A stretch of 64,000 nucleotides of DNA from Halomonas meridiana. GTDB taxonomy: Bacteria; Pseudomonadota; Gammaproteobacteria; Pseudomonadales; Halomonadaceae. Below the pieces are notes generated by a model. That model ran no database searches. It was not told the origin of the DNA and saw only the letters and a list, made by a program, of their open reading frames with translations. Of the stretch, positions 1 through 8,448 are shown piece by piece. Position numbers and translations under genes: made by a program. How positions within the stretch are numbered: the first letter of the stretch is position 1; the number at the start of each line of letters is the position of its first letter. The DNA is taken from NCBI RefSeq assembly GCF_009846525.1, contig NZ_CP024621.1:3720001-3784000 (forward strand). Direction: 5' to 3'.

Positions 1-374
1 TAGAGCGACTGCAGTACGCAGGCGCCTTGAATTGCTGTCGAGGCAATCCCTGGCAGCTCAACAATCTGAGACAACGGGAAGCGGCCAGCGGTATAGCCCT
101 GAGCTGTGGCGCCAATATCGGCGATGCCGTTGGCAGCGGCCTCATAAATGGAGTCTGGCTTGGCCAGGGTGCCGGATGGGAACATCTGAACTGTCAGCTC
201 ACCATTCGACTCTTCAGCAATCGTATCCGCCCACGTTTGCAGGATATCTTCGTTGACTCCCGAAGCACCTGGCCAAAAGTGAGCCATGCGCAGCGTGGTC
301 TCTGCCTGCGCTGAGCTAACAGCAAGGCCAGCAATCGCCGCCACCAACACACAACGGGATAGGGACATTTTCAT
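1..374 (-). CDS. TRAP transporter solute-binding protein DctP, N-terminal part (gene runs off the left edge)
   Basis: Periplasmic receptor of a tripartite (TRAP) carboxylate transporter; only the first 124 codons are inside the window. The ATG at 374 follows an AGGAGG at 380-385 with a 5-nt spacer. A signal peptide ending SSAQA is followed by a mature start ETTLRMAHFWPG. The visible part (GELTVQMFPSGTLAKP, AQGYTAGRFPLSQIVELPG) is strikingly like the DctP at 16087-17109, so the two are close paralogues. The ligand is unknown; an aromatic acid is likely from context. Its dctQM partners, if any, would lie left of the window. A PcaR-like palindrome lies 32 bp upstream. Confidence 0.9.
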   Translation of the reverse strand, partial: MKMSLSRCVLVAAIAGLAVSSAQAETTLRMAHFWPGASGVNEDILQTWADTIAEESNGELTVQMFPSGTLAKPDSIYEAAANGIADIGATAQGYTAGRFPLSQIVELPGIASTAIQGACVLQSL

Positions 375-405
375 AGGAGCCTCCTAGGCGCTACAATTTA
401 TCGTT

Positions 406-429
406 GTTCGCAAAACGAACACTAGTTCG
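406..429 (-). promoter_or_regulatory. Candidate PcaR (IclR-type) operator before dctP
   Basis: GTTCG-CAAAA-CGAAC at 406-420, with a third GTTCG at 425-429. The layout of two palindromic half sites plus one extra repeat resembles the described PcaU/PobR operators of Acinetobacter. The same palindrome occurs before pcaI, pcaB, the AEC permease (one mismatch) and the iclR gene. Assignment to the IclR protein at 32496 is inferred. Confidence 0.6.
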
Positions 430-523
430 CTTATTTGCTCAACCATAATCTACAACACCAATCAGAGCCAATCGACATTCGTCTATATCTCATACATAAA
501 GGTTTACGAAATTTCGGTTTTCA

Positions 524-557
524 TAAAAAAAGCCGCTTTCAAAATATGGAAGCGGCT
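524..557 (-). terminator. Rho-independent terminator of the hydroxycinnamate operon
   Basis: AGCCGCTT (531-538) pairs with AAGCGGCT (550-557), extendable by two pairs. An A-run at 524-530 becomes a U-run on the minus strand. It follows the stop codon of the dctP ending at 587 by about 30 nt. Confidence 0.8.
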
Positions 558-586
558 CTTACTCTTACTGACAAGAAAGCTAATAG

Positions 587-1633
587 CTATTTAGTTTGTT
601 CAGTATATTTTTCAATCATTTGAGAGGCTTGCTCATAAAGCATTTGACCATCAAAGCCTCGGCTATCCATGTCGTCAATCCACTGAGCCGTGGCCGTCTC
701 GGCAGCCGCCTGCCAGGGTGCTAGTGCGTCTTGAGCGATGTAGAACATTTCACCCTCACCCGTCGCTTCAATAGCTTTAATCGCGTCTTCTTCCGCCTGA
801 TCCATGACCTGGCCGATTCGTTGCGCCTCTTGAAGCCCCGCATTATCGTCGATTACTTGTTTCAGCTCTGGTGAAAGTGCATCGTAACTAGCTTGGTTTA
901 AGCCCAGCACCATCATTGCCGTATATAAACCATGATCGCCTTCGAAAAAGGTGTGGTTCTGGGCAACATCTAGCACGCCCAATGCCGCAGCGCTTTCAAA
1001 GGGCAGTGTCAGGCCATCAATGACACCCCGCGAAATCGCTTCTGGAATTTGCGGCATCGGCATACCCACCGCTTGAGCCCCCAGAAGTCCCAGATAGCGA
1101 TTCATGGTTTTCGAAGGGGCACGAATAGCCAGCCCATCCAGCTCATCAGCACTCTCAATCGCCACGTCTCTGGTATGGATTTTGCCCGGCGTATGGGCAA
1201 ATACAGCGATAGGATAGACGCCCTCAAAGGCAGCCTGCATATGCGTTGTCGCAAATTCATGGGCCGCCATGCTGGTGGCTTCGCCCGTAGTGGGCAGAAA
1301 GGGTTGGTCGAATGCCTCGGATTCCGGGAAGCGATTAGGCGTATAGCTGAGCAAGGTCCAGGCAATATCTACCACCCCGTCCTTTGCCTGATCATAGAGC
1401 GAGGGTGCTGAGCCCCCCAGTTGCATGGTAGGGAATATTTCCACCTTGATAGCCCCCTCAGACTGCTCTTCAATACGCTTAGCCCAGGGTTCCAGATACT
1501 CAGTCTGCACTGGCGTGGTAGGGGCAGCAAAGTGGTGCAAGCGCAGGGTCACCGTGTCTTGGGCATAGCCACTACCGCTAAGGAGTAGGCCGCTTAAAAA
1601 AGCGAGGCTGGCGAGTGTGGGTTTTATTGTCAT
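587..1633 (-). CDS. TRAP transporter solute-binding protein DctP (hydroxycinnamate operon, distal copy)
   Basis: Periplasmic TRAP receptor of about 348 residues. The start is placed at ATG 1633, behind a GGAGGT, rather than at the longer reading frame from 1684; this gives a normal signal peptide (MTIKPTLASLAFLSG ... SGYA) and mature QDTVTLRLHHFAAP. The DctP pattern continues with MQLGGSAPSLYDQAKDG and a conserved tail ending QMIEKYTEQTK. It is the last gene of the operon with vdh and ech and is followed by a terminator. It is closely related to the second dctP of the same operon, which carries a stop codon, so this copy may supply the working receptor. Uptake of ferulate, coumarate or a related acid is inferred from the operon. 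Confidence 0.9.
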   Translation of the reverse strand: MTIKPTLASLAFLSGLLLSGSGYAQDTVTLRLHHFAAPTTPVQTEYLEPWAKRIEEQSEGAIKVEIFPTMQLGGSAPSLYDQAKDGVVDIAWTLLSYTPNRFPESEAFDQPFLPTTGEATSMAAHEFATTHMQAAFEGVYPIAVFAHTPGKIHTRDVAIESADELDGLAIRAPSKTMNRYLGLLGAQAVGMPMPQIPEAISRGVIDGLTLPFESAAALGVLDVAQNHTFFEGDHGLYTAMMVLGLNQASYDALSPELKQVIDDNAGLQEAQRIGQVMDQAEEDAIKAIEATGEGEMFYIAQDALAPWQAAAETATAQWIDDMDSRGFDGQMLYEQASQMIEKYTEQTK

Positions 1634-1688
1634 TGTAGTAACCTCCTTACTTATAGCCTTATTTAAAGAAATAGTGTCGGGCACTTAT

Positions 1689-3137
1689 CTAAATGGGGTA
1701 GTGGCGCGGGCCAAGCTGCATGGTCATCCAGCGCAGATCGGTGAACTCCTCAATCCCGGCCTTACCGCCAAAACGTCCATAGCCGCTCGATTTAACGCCG
1801 CCAAAGGGCATCTGGGGCTCGTCGTGCACAGTGGGGGCGTTGATGTGGCAAATACCCGACTCAATGCGCTGGGCAAACTGCATTGCTCGGGCAGTGTCAC
1901 GGCTGAAGACGGCGGCCGAAAGGCCATATTCGCTATCGTTTGCCACGCGCAGGGCTTCCTCTTCATCCTTGACGCGCATCATCGCGACTACCGGGCCAAA
2001 CGACTCTTCGCCATACAGGCGCATCGCCTGGGTAACCCCATCCACCACGGTAGGCTGCATAATGACGCCTTCGGCCTTGCCGCCACAGGCTAAACGAGCG
2101 CCATGCTGCTGGGCGTCGTCAAGCAGGGCGTTGAGCTTCTCGCCCGATTCGCGATTGATCAGCGTACCCAGCGCGTTACCTTCACCACGCGGGTCACCCG
2201 CGCGCAGCGTTTGCGCCTTGCGGGCCAGTTTTTCGACGAAGGCGTCGGCGACCGCATCCATCACGATTAGCCGCTCGGTGGACATACAGATCTGTCCCTG
2301 ATTGAAGAAGGCGCCAAAGGCAGCGGCCTCAACAGCAGCGTCCAGGTCGGCATCGTCAAGCACCACGAACGGCGCCTTTCCGCCCAGTTCCAGCAAGACC
2401 GGCTTAAGATGGCGCGCCGCTTTTTCGGCAATAATGCGCCCCACCTGGGTGGAACCGGTGAAATTAATACGACGCACGGCTTGATGCTCAATCAAGGCCT
2501 CGACCACCTCGGCGGCCTGCGGGGGGGCATTGGTCACCACGTTAACGATGCCATCGCCCAGGCCCGCCTCAATCAGTACCTCCCCAATCAGGTGATGCGT
2601 CGCAGGGCACTGTTCAGAGGCCTTAAGAATCACCGTGTTGCCACACGCCAGCGGCGTCGCAATGGCACGCGTGCCAAGAATAATAGGCGCGTTCCAGGGG
2701 GCGATCCCCACCACCACGCCGCAGGGTACCCGCACGCCCATCGCCAAACTTCCGGGCACGTTGGAGGGTATTACCTCACCACCTACCTGTGTAGTCAGCG
2801 ATGCCGCCTCGCGCAGGATGCTGGCGGCGACCATGACGTTAAAACCTGCCCAGCCTGGCGTAGCGCCGGTTTCATCTACCATACGTTCGATAAACTCAGC
2901 CTGTCGCGCTTCCATGGCCTCTGCAGCTTTGAGCAGCTTGGCGCGCTTTTCGCCGGGGCCCGTCGCTGACCAGGAGGGAAGCGCCCTTGCGGCAGCCTCA
3001 ACCGCCAGGGCCGCATCACCAACGGATGCTGCTGCGGCCTGCGTGACGACATCACCGGTCAGAGGATTGTGTCGAGTAAAGGTCGCGCCTTGATGAGCGG
3101 CACACCGCTCACTGCCGATTAACAGATTAATATCCAT
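1689..3137 (-). CDS. vdh: Vanillin / 4-hydroxybenzaldehyde dehydrogenase
   Basis: NAD(P)-dependent aldehyde dehydrogenase of 482 residues, a normal length for the family. The general-base Glu250 is in LLELGGKAPF and the catalytic Cys284 in NQGQICMSTERL; the fold motif PWNAPIILGTRAIATPLACG is also present. It directly follows the feruloyl-CoA hydratase-lyase gene, so the expected reaction is oxidation of vanillin or 4-hydroxybenzaldehyde to vanillate or 4-hydroxybenzoate in the cytoplasm. Family membership is clear; the precise aldehyde is inferred from the neighbours. Salicylaldehyde dehydrogenases have similar sequences, but no naphthalene genes are present. Confidence 0.9.
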   Translation of the reverse strand: MDINLLIGSERCAAHQGATFTRHNPLTGDVVTQAAAASVGDAALAVEAAARALPSWSATGPGEKRAKLLKAAEAMEARQAEFIERMVDETGATPGWAGFNVMVAASILREAASLTTQVGGEVIPSNVPGSLAMGVRVPCGVVVGIAPWNAPIILGTRAIATPLACGNTVILKASEQCPATHHLIGEVLIEAGLGDGIVNVVTNAPPQAAEVVEALIEHQAVRRINFTGSTQVGRIIAEKAARHLKPVLLELGGKAPFVVLDDADLDAAVEAAAFGAFFNQGQICMSTERLIVMDAVADAFVEKLARKAQTLRAGDPRGEGNALGTLINRESGEKLNALLDDAQQHGARLACGGKAEGVIMQPTVVDGVTQAMRLYGEESFGPVVAMMRVKDEEEALRVANDSEYGLSAAVFSRDTARAMQFAQRIESGICHINAPTVHDEPQMPFGGVKSSGYGRFGGKAGIEEFTDLRWMTMQLGPRHYPI

Positions 3138-3181
3138 AACTGACTCTCGTTCAAAAGTTGGCAGTTCTTGTTATGCAGCAC

Positions 3182-4012
3182 TTATCGTTGGTAGCTCTCT
3201 AGCCCCGGTTTGATGCTCTTGTCATCAAGGAACTGCTTGAGCCCTTGCGCCCGGCCTTGCTCAGGGTCAAGATGCTGTGCCTGATCGAGCTTAGCGTAGA
3301 GGTACTCCTCGTTCTGCTCCCAGGTCAGTTCGCGGCACATTTTGAAACCGATCTTGGCAGCACGCATCACGACGGGATTCTTATCACGCAACGTAGCGGC
3401 CAACTCGCGGGTGGCTTCGCGTAATTCAGTTAATGGCACACTTCTGTTAACCAGCCCCATTTGAGCTGCCTGGGGGCCCTTAAAGGTTTCCCCAGTCATG
3501 ATGTAATAGAGCGCTTCTCGGTGGCCCACGGTATCGGCCATGGCTTTGCTAACCAAGTTGCCTGGGGGGATACCCCAGTTGATTTCTGAGAGGCCGAATA
3601 CCGACTCATCGGCGGCAATCGCCAAATCGCAAGCAACCAGCGGCGAGAAGGCCCCGCCAAAGCACCAACCATTAACCATCGCAATAGTGGGCTTAGCGTA
3701 GTGACGCAGTAGCTTCCATTGCCAGGTAGAGGCGTCGCGGCGCACTTTGACCTGAACAATCTCGGGGCTGGCGTCGATCTCACGGAAGTACTCTTTTAGA
3801 TCCATGCCGGCTGAAAAGGATTCCCCCTCGCCGGTCAACACCAGCACGTGGGCCTCTTGATCCAGCTCGATCGTTTCAAGCACATCAATCATTTCACGGT
3901 TGAGCGTCGGGCTCATAGCGTTGCGCTTTTCAGGACGATTCAACGTCACCCAGGCAATGCCTTCTTCAACATTAACTTTCACGGTTTGCCAGCGATCTTG
4001 GTAGTTACTCAT
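3182..4012 (-). CDS. ech: p-Hydroxycinnamoyl-CoA (feruloyl-CoA) hydratase-lyase
   Basis: Crotonase-fold enzyme of 276 residues, the same length as the Pseudomonas fluorescens HCHL enzyme and recognisably near-identical in blocks such as RPEKRNAMSPTLNREMIDVL and LSEINWGIPPGNLVSKAMAD. It hydrates feruloyl-, caffeoyl- or coumaroyl-CoA and releases acetyl-CoA plus the benzaldehyde. The catalytic Glu (position 143 in HCHL) is the Glu of SEINWG, and the active-site Tyr lies in the EEYLYAKLDQ region. The gene sits between an upstream dctP and vdh on the same strand, as expected for the CoA-dependent non-beta-oxidative ferulate route. The start at 4012 has an AGGAG about 6 nt upstream. Confidence 0.96.
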   Translation of the reverse strand: MSNYQDRWQTVKVNVEEGIAWVTLNRPEKRNAMSPTLNREMIDVLETIELDQEAHVLVLTGEGESFSAGMDLKEYFREIDASPEIVQVKVRRDASTWQWKLLRHYAKPTIAMVNGWCFGGAFSPLVACDLAIAADESVFGLSEINWGIPPGNLVSKAMADTVGHREALYYIMTGETFKGPQAAQMGLVNRSVPLTELREATRELAATLRDKNPVVMRAAKIGFKMCRELTWEQNEEYLYAKLDQAQHLDPEQGRAQGLKQFLDDKSIKPGLESYQR

Positions 4013-4094
4013 CTCTTACTCCTCAGGTTTTATCAAACGACTTATAAAGCGAATTATTCAAAAACGGCTTATTAAAACGTTAATGTTTAAACGC

Positions 4095-5159
4095 CTACTC
4101 AGCGGTAAACTTTTCGATTAACTTTTTGGCATCGTTATAGAGCGCTTCGCCATCAATTCCTTTCTCTTCGACATCGGCGATCCACTCGTCAGCAACTTCT
4201 CGCCCAACAGCTTGCCAGCGGGCAGTCTCCTAACTATCAAGCTGAGTGATCGTACCGGGCTGTTCGCCATTCTGAATGGCCTGGATCTGCACTTGGTCGG
4301 CGTCATCCATGATCTGACCTATTCTACGGGCCTCCTGAATGCCGGAGTGAGCGTCGATAATCGCTTGTAAATCGGCAGGCAGCGCGTCGTATTTACTCTG
4401 GTTCATGGCGACGATCATCATCGTGGTATAGAGCGCATGATCACCGCTGAAGACCGTATGTTCGGTTGTAATATCAGCTAACCCCATGGCGGTAATTGCT
4501 TCAAAAGGGATCACTGTTCCATCCAGCACTCCCCGTGATAACGCCTCAAGTGCCTGAGCAACAGGCATACCAATAGGCTCAGCACCCAACTTGGCTAGAT
4601 AGCGATTTACCAACCGACTGGGACCACGCATCTTTAGCCCTTCTATATCGTCGAGTGATTCAATACGTGTCTCTTTGGTGTGTAGTGCGCCAGGGCTATG
4701 GGTGTGGACGGCGATGGGATATACGCCAGCTAACTCATCCTGCATATGCGTCGTGGCGTACTCATGAGCGGCCTGGCTAGTCGCCGCGCCGGAGGTCGGT
4801 ATAAAAGGTAAGTCAAAGACCTCCGCCCTAGGGAACCGGCCGGAGTTATAGCCCAACACGGTCCAGATAATATCCACCTGACCATCTTTCGCTTGGTCAT
4901 AGAGCGAGGGAGGCGTGCCGCCCAGTTGCATTGAGGGGTAGAGTTCAACCTCCAAACGCCCATTGGACTCCTCCTCAATGGCTTCTTTCCACGGAATAAA
5001 GTACTCCTGGTGAACAGGCGCTGAAGACGGAAAGAAGTGATGCAGCCGAAGTGTGTACTCGGCCTCCTGGGCGTTGGCCTCAGCACTCCACACAATTGGT
5101 AAAGCGATAGTGAATGCGAGTAAACGCCGGTTTAGTCTTGAAGCAATCTGCTGAATCAT
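4095..5159 (-). pseudogene. TRAP solute-binding protein DctP interrupted by an in-frame amber codon
   Basis: The frame opens at ATG 5159 with a signal peptide ending EANAQ and mature EAEYTLRLHHFFP, and stops at TAG 4230-4232 after 309 residues. Reading on in the same frame gives 44 more codons (ETARWQAVGREVADEW ... LIEKFTAE) to a stop at 4095-4097. This tail aligns with the C-terminus of the paralogue at 587-1633 (PWQAAAETATAQWIDD ... MIEKYTEQTK). The full frame of 354 residues is normal for DctP, so one nonsense change (for example GAG or CAG to TAG) explains the break. The product lacks the C-terminal helix unless the amber is suppressed. The gene lies between DUF3237 and ech in the hydroxycinnamate operon. 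A sequencing error cannot be excluded. Confidence 0.85.
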
Positions 5160-5216
5160 AAGAAGTTCCTCGTTATGCTTGTTGTGGTTATTGTTTAAGC
5201 GGCTGAGTACAACGGC

Positions 5217-5693
5217 TTAATTCACCGCGAATAAATCAATCAAAACGTTCTCACGGGTACGCTCGGCAGCGCCGATAAAGATCGTGCGTGTTAGCCAGGC
5301 GTAGTCCGGACTGGAGGTATAAAAGCGCGGCGTGGTGTGAAAGTAATACTCATCAGGAGCAACGGGTTCACCACGCTGAAGACGCTGCATGACCGCAGCA
5401 GAACCATGCCGAAATCCGGTGTTCTCAACTTCGATACGCTCGCCACTATCGGTTTCTAGAAAGTAGCGGGCATGCAGTTCGGCCACCCCATCGGCGCGTA
5501 GGGTCTGCCAATCGCCGCCGCCAGGCAGTACCACGCCGCTCAACCGCTCACCAAACACCTCGCCGCCGGTGATGGCAATGAAGCGACGCTTTCCTTGAGC
5601 GTTTTCACCCAGCTCTAGAGGGGCATCGATGTCAACCGTTAAGCGCGCGATAAAAGTAGGCGTCGGCACTCGTTTAGACGCATCATGGGACAT
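5217..5693 (-). CDS. DUF3237 family protein
   Basis: A 158-residue soluble protein with the DUF3237 pattern: an N-terminal strand with PLELGENAQGKRRFIAITGG, then GVVLPGGGDWQTLRADGVAE and a C-terminal TSSPDYAWLTRTIFIG. No signal peptide or membrane segment is visible. The family is a small beta-barrel-like fold with no settled biochemical role. It is embedded between dctM (15 nt away) and dctP in the hydroxycinnamate operon, so it should be expressed with uptake and catabolism of aromatic acids. A role in binding or modifying an aromatic intermediate is a guess. Confidence 0.85.
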   Translation of the reverse strand: MSHDASKRVPTPTFIARLTVDIDAPLELGENAQGKRRFIAITGGEVFGERLSGVVLPGGGDWQTLRADGVAELHARYFLETDSGERIEVENTGFRHGSAAVMQRLQRGEPVAPDEYYFHTTPRFYTSSPDYAWLTRTIFIGAAERTRENVLIDLFAVN

Positions 5694-5708
5694 ATCGAAC
5701 CCCCTTGT

Positions 5709-7031
5709 TCAATTGATTAAGTAAACAAAGCCAAGCGAGATGGCGGGGAAGAGCACGAGCAAAATAATGCGAATAAGATCAGCCGCTAAAAATGGCAGGA
5801 TGCCTTTAAATGTTTCTGTTAAAGGAATGCGGGGAGCCATGGAGTGGATAATGAAGATGTTCAGTCCCACCGGCGGCGTGATCATGCCGACCTCAACGAC
5901 CACCAGCGCTAAAATACCGAACCATATCGCCACATCTGTTGCGGGCATGCCGAAGTCCATACCCGTGACGATAGGCAGAAAGATTGGCACGGTTAACAAG
6001 ATCATCGAAAGGCTGTCCATAAAGCAGCCAAGCACCAAATAGCAGAACAGAATACCGGCCAGAACCACCCAGGGACTGATCTCGAGCCCCACTATCCAAC
6101 CGGCGGTCATTTGCGGAAACTGGGTCAGGGCAAGGAAGCTATTAAAGACACTAGCGCCAAGTACAATGAAGAAGATCATTGCCGAGGTCACCGCGGTTTC
6201 TAGAACGCAGTCCCGCAGGCCGTTCCAACGCAGTCCGCCTTTTGTTATTGCAAGGGCACCGGTGGAGACCGCACCAACGGCCGCGGCTTCGGTAGGCGTA
6301 AAGATACCGGTATAGATGCCTCCAATCACCACGATAAAGATCGCTGCTCCTGGCCATACCTCCAGCAATGAACACCAACGTTCGCCCCGGGATGCTTTTA
6401 CCTTACTCGGCGCACTATCAGGAAAAAACCGTACGTAGAGAGAGATGGCCAGCATATAGCTGAGTACTGCAAACAATCCCGGCACCAGGGCGGCAGCAAA
6501 CATTTCATTAATGTTTTGCTCAGCCAAGATGGCGTAGATAACCAACACCACTGAAGGGGGAATCAAAATGCCCAGGGTACCACCAGCTGCCAGTGCGCCG
6601 GTCGCCAGACTCCCTCGGTAGCCCTGCCGTTCCATTTCGGGCAGCGCCACTTGGGTCATCGTGGCAGCGGTAGCCAGCGAAGAGCCACAAATAGCTCCAA
6701 AAGCGCCGCAAGCTCCTATGGTGGACATCGCCAGCCCACCACGACGGTGCCCCAGCCAGTCGTTGGCCGCCTGAAACATGGCCCGGGATAGACCCGCTCT
6801 CGCCGCAAATTGCCCCATGAGCAAGAAAAGCGGAATGATGGATAGCGTATGGCTGGAAAAGTGCTCGTAAGGCAGTGACTTCAAGCCATTTAAAATGCCC
6901 ATCGGGCCGGTGATCAGCATCATCCCTACGGCACCCACCACCAGCATAGCTAGGCCGATAGGAATACGCGCCGCCATCATGAATAGCAGTACCGCAAAGC
7001 CGCTAGCTCCCAAAGTGAGTGGTGTCATCAC
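5709..7031 (-). CDS. dctM: TRAP transporter large permease DctM
   Basis: A 440-residue, very hydrophobic protein, the ion-coupled translocation subunit of a TRAP transporter in the inner membrane. Family motifs include the GGTLGILIPPSVVLVIYAIL block, FTPTEAAAVGAV and VGMITPPVGLNIFI near the C-terminus; about a dozen membrane spans are expected. Its start overlaps the dctQ stop by 4 nt (7028-7031), so the two are translationally coupled. It is placed upstream of DUF3237 and two dctP genes, which suggests that one membrane module serves more than one receptor. Confidence 0.93.
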   Translation of the reverse strand: MMTPLTLGASGFAVLLFMMAARIPIGLAMLVVGAVGMMLITGPMGILNGLKSLPYEHFSSHTLSIIPLFLLMGQFAARAGLSRAMFQAANDWLGHRRGGLAMSTIGACGAFGAICGSSLATAATMTQVALPEMERQGYRGSLATGALAAGGTLGILIPPSVVLVIYAILAEQNINEMFAAALVPGLFAVLSYMLAISLYVRFFPDSAPSKVKASRGERWCSLLEVWPGAAIFIVVIGGIYTGIFTPTEAAAVGAVSTGALAITKGGLRWNGLRDCVLETAVTSAMIFFIVLGASVFNSFLALTQFPQMTAGWIVGLEISPWVVLAGILFCYLVLGCFMDSLSMILLTVPIFLPIVTGMDFGMPATDVAIWFGILALVVVEVGMITPPVGLNIFIIHSMAPRIPLTETFKGILPFLAADLIRIILLVLFPAISLGFVYLIN

Positions 7032-7648
7032 GAGTCTCCTTGGGCGGAGCTTTCTTGAACTTCAGCCAAACTGCTTTTAGTCGAACCGTGTTGTTGCGGA
7101 TTATGAGTACACGCATCCAAGGCGCGATACAGGCAGACCAGCGTCAACAATATGAACCCTACCAGACCGCCGACGTACCCCCACCAAAGCGGTATATCTA
7201 GCAGCATGCTGGTTTCCATATAGCGTCGTTTATCGAGCAAACCATGATAGAGGCGCCAAGTCATTAACCCTGCAACCACAAAAAAGAGCGTTTCGGCAAC
7301 AACGGCTAGTAGACACTGGACAATGGGCGGTGCATGCATGACCAGTAGATCCACCGTGACATGCCCACCGCGAAGATGGCAGTAAGGAAGAAATAGGAAA
7401 ACAGCGATGGCAGTACCTATTTCCACCAGCTCATAATCGCCAGTAATAGGTCCCACCCACGCCAGCATGGCAATATCGCTTAACACTGGCGCACTGGCTA
7501 CCCACCGTCCAAGAATGCTGATGACGGTGATAATAGCGAGTGCTGCGATCAATAATCCGCCGCTTATCGCGGCAACCCTACAGGGTGTCTCAAGACTACG
7601 GCGCATCAATGCAGTGCCGAGTGTCGGTACCGTCGCTAAGCTGCTCAT
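7028..7648 (-). CDS. dctQ: TRAP transporter small permease DctQ
   Basis: Small membrane subunit of the TRAP transporter, about 206 residues with four hydrophobic segments (AISGGLLIAALAIITVISIL; IGTAIAVFLFLPYC; a third at LLAVVAETLFFVVAGL; a fourth at WWGYVGGLVGFILLTLV) and the DctQ feature HLRGGHVTVDLL. The frame is open to 7828, but the extra 60 residues are untypical; ATG 7648 with an AAGAGACG upstream is the better start. It is first in the minus-strand operon, with a candidate operator at 7731-7747 just upstream. Confidence 0.88.
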   Translation of the reverse strand: MSSLATVPTLGTALMRRSLETPCRVAAISGGLLIAALAIITVISILGRWVASAPVLSDIAMLAWVGPITGDYELVEIGTAIAVFLFLPYCHLRGGHVTVDLLVMHAPPIVQCLLAVVAETLFFVVAGLMTWRLYHGLLDKRRYMETSMLLDIPLWWGYVGGLVGFILLTLVCLYRALDACTHNPQQHGSTKSSLAEVQESSAQGDS

Positions 7649-7730
7649 CGTTTCGTCTCTTTGTTTTTGGAATTCGCTGTATGGCTGAAACCAACCTTGC
7701 GCTATACACCGCGAGAACGTCACAACCAAA

Positions 7731-7747
7731 CTAGTTACATAATATAA
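7731..7747. promoter_or_regulatory. Candidate MarR operator before dctQ
   Basis: CTAGTTA-N5-TATAA at 7731-7747 lies 83 bp upstream of the dctQ start. The same spaced motif recurs at 8373-8389 in front of fcs. The two copies bracket the marR gene, so the encoded protein is the obvious candidate ligand. Inferred from sequence alone. Confidence 0.5.
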
Positions 7748-7802
7748 GTAATTGCCTTTGAGAGAGCATGCAAGCGTTGCCAACAAAAATACGCCTAAAG
7801 TT

Positions 7803-8306
7803 TTATTCCTCGATGGTATCCGCTGCATATATTTTCACTAACAGAGATAGCAGCTGACGCCGCTCAATCTCACTAAGTGTTTGAGTTGCCTTGATATCAC
7901 TCTGTTCAGCCAGTTCTTTTAGCTGTTCGGTTAAGGCTTCGCCTTTTTTGCTAAGAAAAATTCCGTGTGACCGCCGGTCTCGCTTACATCGCACCCGCAA
8001 CGCAAGTCCTTTTTCCTCCAGATTATTAATTAGGCTAACGATTCTAGGCGGATCAATGTCCAGTATCTTGGCTAAATTGGTTTGGGTGATACCAGGATAG
8101 CCTTCAATCACCACGAGCGAAGAGAACTGGGCAGGGCGTATTTCATACTCCTGCATGGCCTCATTAAAATGTTTAAAAACAGCAAGCTGGGCCCTTCTCA
8201 AGGCGTACCCAAGGCGATTTTCAAGCACCAGACCGGCGACAGAAGTCGGCTCTTTTTCGTCGGGCTCAACTTGTTGAACAGAAGTGCCCTTTTTAGATAT
8301 GGCCAT
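7803..8306 (-). CDS. MarR-family transcriptional regulator (hydroxycinnamate-type)
   Basis: A 167-residue winged-helix protein. The recognition region is QTNLAKILDIDPPRIVSLIN, followed by the wing GLALRVRCKRDRRSHGIFLS and a C-terminal dimerisation helix. It lies between the dctQM operon (same strand) and divergent fcs-thiolase. Regulators of this kind (FerC/FerR/CouR types) repress hydroxycinnamate genes and are released by the CoA thioesters; a similar role is inferred here. A shared motif on both sides of the gene (7731-7747 and 8373-8389) fits this. Confidence 0.88.
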   Translation of the reverse strand: MAISKKGTSVQQVEPDEKEPTSVAGLVLENRLGYALRRAQLAVFKHFNEAMQEYEIRPAQFSSLVVIEGYPGITQTNLAKILDIDPPRIVSLINNLEEKGLALRVRCKRDRRSHGIFLSKKGEALTEQLKELAEQSDIKATQTLSEIERRQLLSLLVKIYAADTIEE

Positions 8307-8372
8307 GCGTTAATTCCTATCTCATTTAAATAATTACAACCAAGGTCTTAAATCAGCATTCTAGCTAATCAT

Positions 8373-8392
8373 CTAGTTAACAACTATAACTA
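8373..8392. promoter_or_regulatory. Candidate MarR operator before fcs
   Basis: CTAGTTA-N5-TATAA at 8373-8389, the same as the site before dctQ. It also contains an inverted repeat TAGTTA (8374-8379) / TAACTA (8387-8392). It lies between the divergent marR and fcs starts and could control both. Confidence 0.5.
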
Positions 8393-8448
8393 TATTCGCC
8401 AAGCTGACAGCACACAACAAATCCAAGATTTTCCCTATGGAGCTATTC

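Noticed and set aside
27..314. A 95-codon plus-strand open frame at the left edge
   Set aside because: It is antisense to the well-supported N-terminal part of dctP on the minus strand.
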